Below, piece after piece: positions 7,637-14,569 of a stretch of DNA of 17,095 nt; position 1 is the stretch's first letter; each line of letters starts with the position of its first letter. The position numbers were made by a program, and so were the translations under genes. The stretch comes from an uncultured Solirubrobacter sp. GTDB lineage: Bacteria; Actinomycetota; Thermoleophilia; Solirubrobacterales; Solirubrobacteraceae. The stretch covers positions 1-17,095 of the forward strand of contig CALMNS010000258.1 of NCBI GenBank assembly GCA_937871635.1. The letters run 5' to 3'. The notes beneath the pieces were generated by a model. It did not search any database. It had not been told where the DNA came from and saw only the letters and a program-made list of their open reading frames with translations.

Positions 7637-8785
7637 ATGCCCTTCACGTCACCTGTGTCTCAGCCGGGCCTGAGCTCCGATGAGTTCCGCGAGGTCATCG
7701 GCCACTTCGCGACCGGCGTGACCGTGGTCACGGCGGTCGATGGCGGCGAATGGCTCGGCGCCACGGCGAGCGCCGTCTGCTCGCTGTCGCTCGAGCCACC
7801 GATGCTGCTGGTCTGCATCAAGCAGCAGTCGGCGACCGGTGCGGCGATCAGCGCGACACGGCGCTTCGGCGTGAACATCCTCGGCGAGCACCACGGCGAG
7901 CTCGCGAAGCGCTTCGCCACGAAGGGGCCGAGCAAGTTCGAGGACGTCGAGGTGGTCGGCGGCTGCTTCGGGGAGCCGCTGCTCGCCGGAGCGCTCGCAC
8001 ACGTCGAATGCCGAGTCGTCGACGAGGTCTCTGCCGGGACGCACACCGTGTTCCTGGCTGAGGTCGAGCGGGCTCAAGCAGGAGACGGTGCCCCTCTCGC
8101 CTACTGGCGCGGTCAGTTCGGGCGGCTGCAGCTGGCCGACGAGGAGCGGGCGTACGCGACGCTGCGCGCCCAGGTGGCCGGTCGCCGGCTGCCGATCGGT
8201 GAGCCGCTCGTCGTCGACCGCCTCGCCACCGACACCGGCCTTCGGCCGACCGCCGTGCACCAAGCCCTTGCACGCCTCGTGGGCGAGGGGCTCGTCGGAC
8301 GCGACGAAGACGGACGCTTCGTCGTTTCACCGCTGACGTTCGACCTCGTCGAGGATGCGCTCAGAGCGCGCTGCGCAGCCCAACTCGGCGCCGCTGCGCT
8401 CGGCGTTGGGGCGCTGTCTGAGGAGCAGCTCGACGAGCTGCGGCAGCGCATGGAAGCCACCATGCCACTGCGTCCCGACGGCACGCGGCGCTCGATGGAG
8501 GAGTGGTTCGACGCGAACCAGGCGTTCCACTTGGCCATGATGCGGCTCGCCGGAAGCGACGCGCTCCTGGCTGCGTACGAGCGCTTCACGATCCCGGGGC
8601 TCATGACACGCTCGGTGCCCGACGAGATCGGCCTCAGCGACGACATCGCCGACGACCACGTGCGGATCGTCGAGGCCTACGAGCGCGGCGACCTGCCGGC
8701 AGCCATGGCCGCGATCCGCGATGACACCGAGCACGCGCTTCGGTTCAACGTCGGGCGGCTGCGCGCTTCGGGCGCCTTCGTCTAA
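7637..8785 (+). CDS. Flavin reductase fused to a GntR winged-helix/FCD sensor module
   Basis: A 382-residue fusion, about twice the usual length of flavin reductases. Residues 12-165 form a flavin reductase-like split barrel (FATGVTVVTA at 24-33, GATASAVCSLSLEPPMLLVC at 41-60, FGVNILGEHH at 77-86, FLAEVERA at 139-146, YWRGQFGRL at 156-164). Residues 170-233 look like a GntR winged helix (LRAQVAGRRLPIGEPL, then a wing ending RFVVSPL). Residues 235-375 look like an FCD domain with H298, H341 and H366 in ligand positions and N294 where Asp is usual. The recognition helix reads TAVHQAL in place of the usual TPVREAL, so DNA contacts may be lost. It would feed FADH2 or FMNH2 to the adjacent oxygenase. 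By analogy with the MarR-like tail of Acinetobacter C1 reductase, the tail may sense substrate and gate flavin reduction. Confidence 0.88.
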   Translation: MPFTSPVSQPGLSSDEFREVIGHFATGVTVVTAVDGGEWLGATASAVCSLSLEPPMLLVCIKQQSATGAAISATRRFGVNILGEHHGELAKRFATKGPSKFEDVEVVGGCFGEPLLAGALAHVECRVVDEVSAGTHTVFLAEVERAQAGDGAPLAYWRGQFGRLQLADEERAYATLRAQVAGRRLPIGEPLVVDRLATDTGLRPTAVHQALARLVGEGLVGRDEDGRFVVSPLTFDLVEDALRARCAAQLGAAALGVGALSEEQLDELRQRMEATMPLRPDGTRRSMEEWFDANQAFHLAMMRLAGSDALLAAYERFTIPGLMTRSVPDEIGLSDDIADDHVRIVEAYERGDLPAAMAAIRDDTEHALRFNVGRLRASGAFV

Positions 8786-8807
8786 GACCCGTCAACCAAA
8801 GGGCATC

Positions 8808-9062
8808 TTGAAACTCATCACCTACCAAGACGACGGTGACCTTCGTCCCGGCCTCGACCTCGACCTCGACGGAGCGGTCATCGACGTCCAAGCCCTCGCC
8901 GAACACGCGTGGGGCCCGGAGAAGATCATCATCGCCACCGGGACCCCTGCGGGCGTCGGCAACGCCCGGACACCGAAGCGCTTCCTGCAGCCCGGCGATG
9001 TCGTCGAGCTCGAGATCGAGGGCGTCGGCACCCTGTGCAACCCGGTCGCGACCGCGGCCTGA
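8808..9062 (+). pseudogene. Fumarylacetoacetate hydrolase-family gene with large internal deletion
   Basis: Eighty-four residues start at a TTG (8808) with AAAGGG just upstream. The first 12 residues or so (KLITYQDDGDLRPGL) look like the N-terminus of a FAH-family enzyme, and the last 50 (IIIATGTPAGVGNARTPKRF, then LQPGDVVELEIEGVGTL) look like its C-terminal end. Intact members have about 280 residues, so roughly 190 residues are missing, with the join near residues 33-38. The lost part contains the acidic metal-binding residues, so catalysis is not expected. The frame survives across the join, suggesting a single in-frame deletion. FAH-family enzymes hydrolyse or hydrate ring-cleavage products, the step expected after the next gene's reaction. 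It could also be a small stable protein with another role, which is less likely. Confidence 0.72.
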
Positions 9063-9075
9063 TCAAGGACGACCC

Positions 9076-9669
9076 ATGAGCACACCGAATCCCAGTCTCC
9101 ACCACGTCACCTTCAAGACGACGCGTCTCCAGGAGATGATCGACTGGTACGGCGCGGTGATCGGCGTGGAGGTCATGCACCGATACGAGGGCGGTGCCTG
9201 GCTGACCAACGACGAGGCGAACCATCGCGTCGCGCTGCTCACCACGTCCGGCCTGATCGACGATCCCGACAAGATCGTCCACACCGGTCTGCACCACAGC
9301 GGATACGAGTACCCGACGATGGACGATCTCCTCGACACATACGTCCGCCTCAAGGAGGCCGGCATCGTTCCGCATGCGTGCCTCGATCACGGCATGACGA
9401 TGTCCTTCTACTACGTCGACCCCGACGGTCACAGCGTCGAGCTGCAGGCGGATGTCTTCGGCGACTGGGCGCAGTCAACCGAGTTCATTCGCACGGCACC
9501 GGAGTTCAGCGCGGACCCGATCGGCACCCCGCTCGACCCTGATCTCGCCGTGGGCGCACGCGACGCCGGCGCTACTCCCCAGGAGATCCACGACCGCGCC
9601 TACGCCGGTGAGTTCAAGCCGGAGGCGCCACTTGACCTTCGCATGCCCACGACCGCCGACTCACGATAA
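9076..9669 (+). CDS. One-domain extradiol ring-cleavage dioxygenase (VOC fold)
   Basis: A 197-residue vicinal-oxygen-chelate protein that would use Fe(II) or Mn(II) to open a catechol next to its hydroxyls. It has two beta-alpha-beta modules in residues 5-128. The likely metal ligands are H10 (LHHVTF), H74 (GLHHSGYE) and E122 (DPDGHSVEL), and Y112 lies in the position of an active-site tyrosine (FYYVDPDG). Two-domain BphC enzymes have about 290 residues, so this belongs with short one-domain forms. A C-terminal tail of about 65 residues (130-197) is hydrophilic, with no fold I recognise. The ATG at 9076 has AAGGA at 9065-9069. It lies between the FAH relic and the hydroxylase that would make its catechol substrate. 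Other VOC enzymes (glyoxalase, epimerase) are possible, but context favours ring cleavage. Confidence 0.8.
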   Translation: MSTPNPSLHHVTFKTTRLQEMIDWYGAVIGVEVMHRYEGGAWLTNDEANHRVALLTTSGLIDDPDKIVHTGLHHSGYEYPTMDDLLDTYVRLKEAGIVPHACLDHGMTMSFYYVDPDGHSVELQADVFGDWAQSTEFIRTAPEFSADPIGTPLDPDLAVGARDAGATPQEIHDRAYAGEFKPEAPLDLRMPTTADSR

Positions 9670-9678
9670 GGGAAGAGC

Positions 9679-11262
9679 ATGCGCGAACGAGCGGACTACG
9701 ACGTTGCCATCGTCGGCTACGGGCCGGTCGGCGAGCTGGCGGCGATCATGCTGGCCCGCCGCGGCCACCGCGTCGCCGTGATCGAGCGGTGGGCGTCGGT
9801 CTACCCCCTCCCCCGCGCCGTCGTCTACGACGACGAGATCGCCCGCGTCTTCGAGCAGGAGGGCCTCCTCGAGGACGTCCGCGACATCACCGATCCGGTC
9901 CCCGACCACTACGAGTGGCGCAACCGCCACGGCCAGGCGCTGCTGAAGATCGACTGGTCCGTCGTCGGGCCCACCGGCCGTCAGGTCGCGAACTTCTTCT
10001 CCCAGCCCGAGCTGCAGGCGGTGCTCGACCGTCACGCACGCGCGAAGGACGGGGTCGACCTGCACCTGGGGTGGCAGCTCGAGGATCTCCACCAGGACGC
10101 CGAGAGCGTCACGCTCGACCTCCGCCGCGGCTCTACCGACGCCGGGCGGTGGGAGCTCACGGACGAGACGCGGCGGATGACCGCGCGCTACGTCATCGGA
10201 GCCGACGGGGCCAACAGCGTCGTCCGGCGGCGCCTGGGGATCGAGAACGAGGACCTCGGGTTCAACTTCGACTGGCTGATCTGCGACGTCCAGGCGCATG
10301 AGCAGCGCGAGTGGCGGCCGATGAACTGGCAGCTCTGCGACCCGGCCCGTCCGACCACGATCGTCTCCGGTGGGCCAGGTCGGCGCCGGTGGGAGTTCAT
10401 GCGGCTGCCGGGGGAGTCCATCCCCGAGCTCAACACCGACGAGACGGCCTGGCGGCTGCTCGAGCCGTGGGGCCGCACGCCCGCCAACACGACGCTCGAG
10501 CGCCACGCCGTCTACACGTTCCAGGCCCGCTGGGCCAAGGAATGGCGCAAGGGCCGGGTCCTGCTCGCCGGCGACGCCGCGCACCTGATGCCGCCCTTCG
10601 CCGGGCAGGGCATGTGCGGAGGGCTGCGGGACGTCAGCAACCTCGTGTGGAAGCTCGACCTCGTCCTGCGCAACCAGGCGGCCGAGGCGCTGCTGGACAC
10701 CTACGGCGGCGAGCGCTCCCCCCACGTGCAGTCCTACATCCATCTCTCCATGGCGCTCGGGCAGGTCATCTGCGTCCTCGACGAGGACGCGGCCGCCGCG
10801 CGCGACGCGCGCATGATCGCCGGCGGGGCCGACCCGGCGAAGGTGCTGCCGGCGGGCCCGCCCCCGAAGCTCGGACCGGGAGCGCTCAGCGACCACCCGC
10901 TGGCCGGAACCTCGATGACGCAGGGCCGTGTGGCGGTTGACGGGCGCGTGGGCCTGCTCGATGAGCTCCTCCCCTCCGGGTTCGTGATGCTCGCCCGCGA
11001 CGAGACCCGAGTCAGGCAGCTCGCGGACGTGGCGGGCGGCGCCGACGCAGCGCTCGACCTGCGGATCCTGGCCGTCGGCGCCCCTCAGGTCGACGTCGAC
11101 GGCCACTACCGGGCGTTCTTCGACGAGCACGGTGTCGACTACGTCGTGCTCCGCCCGGACAACTACGTCTACGGCTTGACGTCCGGTCCGGACGCCGGCC
11201 GCGCGCTGCTCGACGGGCTTGTCCGCGACCTCCGGCTCGTTCATGCGCCGGCCGCGGCGTAG
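9679..11262 (+). CDS. FAD-dependent aromatic hydroxylase, MhpA-like (class A)
   Basis: A 527-residue single-component flavoprotein monooxygenase that hydroxylates a phenol using NAD(P)H. Seen: the FAD nucleotide fold GYGPVG at 13-18 ending in E36, the substrate-side NAD(P)H/FAD motif GADGANS at 174-180, and the ribityl-binding motif LLAGDAAHLMPPFAGQGMCG at 295-314, followed by the thioredoxin-like C-terminal domain (about 400-520) typical of phenol hydroxylase relatives. The PxFAGQGMCGGLRD stretch is characteristic of MhpA/OhpB (3-hydroxyphenylpropionate and 2-hydroxyphenylpropionate hydroxylases) and similar enzymes; MhpA is about 554 residues. The ATG has GGAAGAG at 9671-9677. It ends the cluster; a convergent gene begins its stop 110 bases later. 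The likely job is to make the catechol cut by the preceding dioxygenase. The substrate is unproven. Confidence 0.88.
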   Translation: MRERADYDVAIVGYGPVGELAAIMLARRGHRVAVIERWASVYPLPRAVVYDDEIARVFEQEGLLEDVRDITDPVPDHYEWRNRHGQALLKIDWSVVGPTGRQVANFFSQPELQAVLDRHARAKDGVDLHLGWQLEDLHQDAESVTLDLRRGSTDAGRWELTDETRRMTARYVIGADGANSVVRRRLGIENEDLGFNFDWLICDVQAHEQREWRPMNWQLCDPARPTTIVSGGPGRRRWEFMRLPGESIPELNTDETAWRLLEPWGRTPANTTLERHAVYTFQARWAKEWRKGRVLLAGDAAHLMPPFAGQGMCGGLRDVSNLVWKLDLVLRNQAAEALLDTYGGERSPHVQSYIHLSMALGQVICVLDEDAAAARDARMIAGGADPAKVLPAGPPPKLGPGALSDHPLAGTSMTQGRVAVDGRVGLLDELLPSGFVMLARDETRVRQLADVAGGADAALDLRILAVGAPQVDVDGHYRAFFDEHGVDYVVLRPDNYVYGLTSGPDAGRALLDGLVRDLRLVHAPAAA

Positions 11263-11372
11263 CGTGCGCACGCGCCAGGACGATCGCTCCTCGGCGGCGG
11301 TCGCTCTGTCTCGACCAGCAGCGGTGGGAGGGCGAGACGCGAGACGCCGAGCAGCGTCGTCGCCGGGCGCCC

Positions 11373-12269
11373 CTAGAAGCCCGGGCCGCCGATCTGGTTG
11401 GCGTTATCGAGCGTCGCGAGGTCGTCGCCGTCGAGCTCGATGGCGCCGACCGCGAGGTTCTCCTCGAGGTGGGCGACCGAGCTCGTGCCCGGGATCGGCA
11501 GCATGCGGTCGTAGTGGGCCAGCAGCCAGGCGAGCGCGACCTGCGGGGGCGATACGCCGTGCCTGGCCGCGACCGACGCGATCGCCGGATCGGCGGCGAG
11601 CGCCGCCGGGCCGCCCATGTACGCGGAACCGAGCGGGAAGTACGGCACGTACGCGATCCCGTGCTCGCGGCAGAGATCGACGACCGGCTGGTCCCCTCGG
11701 TTGACGATGCTGAAGGCGTTCTGCACCTCGGCGATCGGGGTGATCTCGAGGGCGTCGCGGACCACGTCGGCTGAGACCGTCGAGAGGCCGATGAGGTCGA
11801 GCTTGCCCTCGTCGCGCAGGTCGGTCAGGACGCCGAGCTGCTCGGCGAGCGGGACGGGATCCGGCTCGTCGCCCCCGACCCCTAGGCGCAGGTTCACGAG
11901 GGCGATCCGGTCGAGGCGCAGGGATCCCAGGTCGTCCTCGACGAGGGCCCTCAGCTGCTCCGGACGCGACGCCCGGACCCACCCGCCCTGCTCGTCGCGG
12001 GTACCGCCGACCTTCGTGGCGATGACGAGGCCCTCCGGGTAGGGATGCAGCACCTCGGCGATGAGGGCGTTGGCGACGTCGGGACCGTAGGGCTGCGCGG
12101 TGTCGATGTGGTCGACGCCGAGCTCGACGGCGCGGCGCAGCACCGCACGGGCGGCATCGGGATCCTTGGGCGGGCCGAACACGCCGGGGCCGGCGAGCTG
12201 CATCGCGCCGAAGCCGATGCGGTGCACGGTCTTGTCACCGAGGCGGGAGGTCTGGCTGGTCGTTGACAT
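11373..12269 (-). CDS. Aldo/keto reductase, YdbC/PdxI-like
   Basis: A 298-residue TIM-barrel NADPH reductase. Catalytic residues in usual places: D56 (DHIDTAQ), Y61 (QPYGP) and K86 (IATKVG). The fourth position, normally His, is Arg128 in LVNLR; E. coli YdbC has the same NLR, so this marks the subgroup rather than a defect. Other shared stretches with YdbC are FGAMQLAGPGVFGPP near the start, ENLA, and IPGTSSVAHL near the C-terminus. YdbC has been described as a pyridoxal reductase (PdxI), so vitamin B6 salvage is one possible job, or a general carbonyl reduction. I chose the ATG at 12269 with GGTGGG three bases upstream; a more upstream start in the same frame would add 20 unlikely residues. 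It diverges from the regulator at 12371 with a 101-base gap, which suggests control by it. Confidence 0.88.
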   Translation of the reverse strand: MSTTSQTSRLGDKTVHRIGFGAMQLAGPGVFGPPKDPDAARAVLRRAVELGVDHIDTAQPYGPDVANALIAEVLHPYPEGLVIATKVGGTRDEQGGWVRASRPEQLRALVEDDLGSLRLDRIALVNLRLGVGGDEPDPVPLAEQLGVLTDLRDEGKLDLIGLSTVSADVVRDALEITPIAEVQNAFSIVNRGDQPVVDLCREHGIAYVPYFPLGSAYMGGPAALAADPAIASVAARHGVSPPQVALAWLLAHYDRMLPIPGTSSVAHLEENLAVGAIELDGDDLATLDNANQIGGPGF

Positions 12270-12370
12270 GAGCCCACCCTGCGTCCGCCGGACCGCCCGC
12301 ACCAGTGGCGGGAGCAACCTCGGTCGCACCGTCCTACCCAGGGCAGCACGCGTACCACTACGGTGGGTGT
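12270..12370. promoter_or_regulatory. Divergent promoter region between AKR and XRE genes
   Basis: These 101 bases separate two divergent start codons. Both genes have the same element GGTGGG followed by three bases and ATG (12364-region on plus, 12273-12278 reversed on minus), which can act as a Shine-Dalgarno variant. No clear -35/-10 pair is seen. Regulatory sites for the adjacent helix-turn-helix protein probably lie here, as is common for this regulator family, but no convincing operator stands out. Confidence 0.4.
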
Positions 12371-13267
12371 ATGGCCAAGAACGGCGAGCTGCGTGAGTTC
12401 CTGCGATCCCGACGGGCTCGCGTGCAGCCCCAGGACGTGGGGATCGAGACCACCGGCCACCGCCGCGTGCCGGGCCTGCGTCGCGAGGAGATCGCGATGC
12501 TGGCCGGCGTGAGCCTCGACTACTACGCGCGACTCGAGCAGGGCCGCGACCTCCAGCCGTCCGATCAGGTTCTCGACGCGATCGCCCGCGCGCTGCGGCT
12601 GGCCGAGGTCGAGCGCACCTACCTCCACAACCTCGTCCGGTCGACCGTCGCCGTGCCCAAGTCCGCCGACGTGGAGCTCGCGCCCGTCGACGCGGGCATG
12701 CGGCTGATGCTCGACAGCCTTGAGATCCCCGGGTTCATCGTCGACTTCCGCGGCGACGTCCTGGCGATGAACCGCATGGGCCGGGCGATGATGGTCGGGC
12801 TGGAGCCGATGCCGTCCGCGGCGGCCAGCCACCCGCGCTGGGTGTTCCTCGAGCCGTCGACCCGCGAGCTCTTCACCGACTGGGAGATGATCGCGCGCAG
12901 CGCGGTCGCGGTCCTGCGCGAGTCCGCGGGCCGTCACCCGCGCGACAAGGCGCTGCACGCGCTGATCGGCGAGCTGTCCGTTGCCAGCCCCGAGTTCCGA
13001 GCTTGGTGGGCCGAGCACGACGTCGACGCGCACTGCCGAGGCCGCAAGCGCTTCCACCACCCGGTCGTCGGCGAGGTCATCGTGCACACCGAGACGCTCG
13101 AACTCCACGACGGAGACCGCTGGCTCTACGCCTACGCGGTGGAGCCCGGATCGCGCTCCGCCGAGGCGATGCAGCTGCTCGGCACCTGGGCCGCGACTCA
13201 GGACGCCGAGGAAACGGCCGATCAGGCCACGGCTCCGCGCCCCCTCCTCCACGCCTCCAGCGAGTAG
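12371..13267 (+). CDS. XRE-family regulator with MmyB-like ligand-binding domain
   Basis: A 298-residue transcription regulator. Residues 5-75 form a helix-turn-helix of the type found in MmyB-like proteins: FLRSRRARVQP, then GHRRVPGLRREEIAMLAGVS and DYYARLEQGRDLQPS, then the helix with LDAIARALRL. Residues 100-280 match the PAS-like ligand-binding domain (IPGFIVDFRGDVLAMN, WVFLEPSTRELFTDWE, EFRAWWAEHDV, KRFHHPVVGEV). The domain has been reported to bind fatty-acid-like ligands in some members, but specificity here is unknown. I start at the ATG at 12371 because it begins the conserved region; the frame is open 66 bases further up, overlapping the promoter region. In actinobacteria such regulators usually sit divergent to one oxidoreductase, exactly as here, so the reductase at 11373 is its likely target. 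Confidence 0.9.
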   Translation: MAKNGELREFLRSRRARVQPQDVGIETTGHRRVPGLRREEIAMLAGVSLDYYARLEQGRDLQPSDQVLDAIARALRLAEVERTYLHNLVRSTVAVPKSADVELAPVDAGMRLMLDSLEIPGFIVDFRGDVLAMNRMGRAMMVGLEPMPSAAASHPRWVFLEPSTRELFTDWEMIARSAVAVLRESAGRHPRDKALHALIGELSVASPEFRAWWAEHDVDAHCRGRKRFHHPVVGEVIVHTETLELHDGDRWLYAYAVEPGSRSAEAMQLLGTWAATQDAEETADQATAPRPLLHASSE

Positions 13268-13400
13268 CGATCGAGCTCCGGACGTTGCCGCACGGCTGAA
13301 CCGCGACGTACCGCCGATCGACTCGTCCTCCGGGATGCCAATCACCCGGCGGGTCGGGTACCTTCCGCTCCGGATCGTCACCCGAGCTGGAGTTGCGACT

Positions 13401-13419
13401 GTGAGAACGAGGGGCTCAC
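13401..13419. repeat. Inverted repeat upstream of the tartrate/D-malate operon
   Basis: GTGAG (13401-13405) and CTCAC (13415-13419) flank 9 bases. It lies 65 bases before the ATG at 13484, within the 216-base gap that otherwise shows no gene. It might be an operator. The five-base arms are short and no regulator of the operon is present in the window, so this stays tentative. Confidence 0.25.
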
Positions 13420-13483
13420 GAACGAACGGCTTCCCGACGGACGCCTGGGCCGCGGTCGCACCGCGGACCTCGAACCGGCGCGC

Positions 13484-14569
13484 ATGAGACGGCACGAGAT
13501 CGCCGCGATCTCCGGCGACGGGATCGGGCCCGAGGTCACCTCTGCGGCGCTCGAGGTGCTCAAGGCGGCCGGCCGCGCGCATGGGTTCGAGCTCCGGGTG
13601 ACCGAGCACCCGTGGGGATGTGACCACTTCGTCGAGACGGGCGCCATGATGCCGGTCGACGCGCTCGACACCCTGCGCTCCAGTGACGCGGTCTTCCTCG
13701 GCGCGGTGGGCCGCCCTGACGTGCCCGACCACGTCTCGCTGTGGGGCCTGCTGATCCCGATCCGGCGCACCTTCCGCCAGTACGTGAACCTGCGGCCCAT
13801 CCGGCTGTGGCCGGGCATCCCCTCCCCGCTGCGCGACGTCGAACCCGCCGACGTCGACATGGTGATCGTGCGCGAGAACAACGAGGGCGAGTACTCGGAG
13901 ATCGGCGGTCGCCTGCACCAGGGCACCGAAGACGAGCTCGCCGTCCAGGAGTCGGTCTTCACCCGGCGCGGCACCGACCGGGTGATGACGTATGCGTGCG
14001 AGCTGGCGGCGACCCGGTCCGGCCGGATCTGCTCGGCCACCAAGTCCAACGGGATCATCCACACGATGCCGTTCTGGGACGAGCGATTCGCCCAGATCAC
14101 GACCGCGCATCCGCGGCTCGAGTGCGAGCAGGTGCTGATCGACGCACTCGCCGCCATGGTCGTCCTGGACCCGGGTCGCTTCGACGTGATCGTCGCCTCG
14201 AACCTGTTCGGAGACATCCTCTCAGATCTCGCGGCCGCGGTGGCGGGCTCGATCGGCATCGCACCCTCCGCCAACCTGAATCCCGAGCGCGAGTTCCCGT
14301 CGATGTTCGAGCCGGTGCACGGCTCGGCGCCGGACATCGCCGGCCAGGGCATCGCCAACCCGATCGGCGCGATCTGGTCGGGTGCGCTGATGCTCGAGCA
14401 CCTCGGCGAGGAGGAGGCGGCCGGCGCGGTGCTCACGGCGGTCGGGGAGATGCTCGCGGGCGGCGGCCCGCGTACGCGTGATCTCGGCGGCACGGCGACC
14501 ACGAGGGAGCTCACCGCCGCGCTGACGTCGAGCCTGGGAGCCACCGCGACGGAGACTTCAGCGTCATGA
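13484..14569 (+). CDS. ttuC: Tartrate/D-malate dehydrogenase (isocitrate/isopropylmalate family)
   Basis: A 361-residue NAD-dependent beta-decarboxylating dehydrogenase of the DmlA/TtuC branch. Reading down the chain: ISGDGIGPEV at 9-18; SLWGLLIPIRR with R94/R95, and YVNLRPIRL with R104, which contact the substrate; ENNEGEYSEIGGR with Y137; and KSNG with K187, the catalytic lysine. Metal-binding aspartates are D220, D244 and D248 (LFGDILSD), and the NAD region is EPVHGSAPDIAGQGIANP. The PDHVSLWG stretch separates it from LeuB and Icd. It converts D-malate to pyruvate and CO2, or oxidises/decarboxylates tartrate. The start ATG matches the family N-terminus although no strong ribosome-binding site precedes it. 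Its stop overlaps the transporter ATG (ATGA at 14566-14569), so transport and metabolism are coupled. Tartrate versus D-malate preference cannot be decided here. Confidence 0.9.
   Translation: MRRHEIAAISGDGIGPEVTSAALEVLKAAGRAHGFELRVTEHPWGCDHFVETGAMMPVDALDTLRSSDAVFLGAVGRPDVPDHVSLWGLLIPIRRTFRQYVNLRPIRLWPGIPSPLRDVEPADVDMVIVRENNEGEYSEIGGRLHQGTEDELAVQESVFTRRGTDRVMTYACELAATRSGRICSATKSNGIIHTMPFWDERFAQITTAHPRLECEQVLIDALAAMVVLDPGRFDVIVASNLFGDILSDLAAAVAGSIGIAPSANLNPEREFPSMFEPVHGSAPDIAGQGIANPIGAIWSGALMLEHLGEEEAAGAVLTAVGEMLAGGGPRTRDLGGTATTRELTAALTSSLGATATETSAS

Noticed and set aside
11263..11372. A terminator between the convergent MhpA-like and aldo-keto reductase genes
   Set aside because: The gap contains imperfect direct repeats of a GGTCGCTC-like element but no stem strong enough to call.
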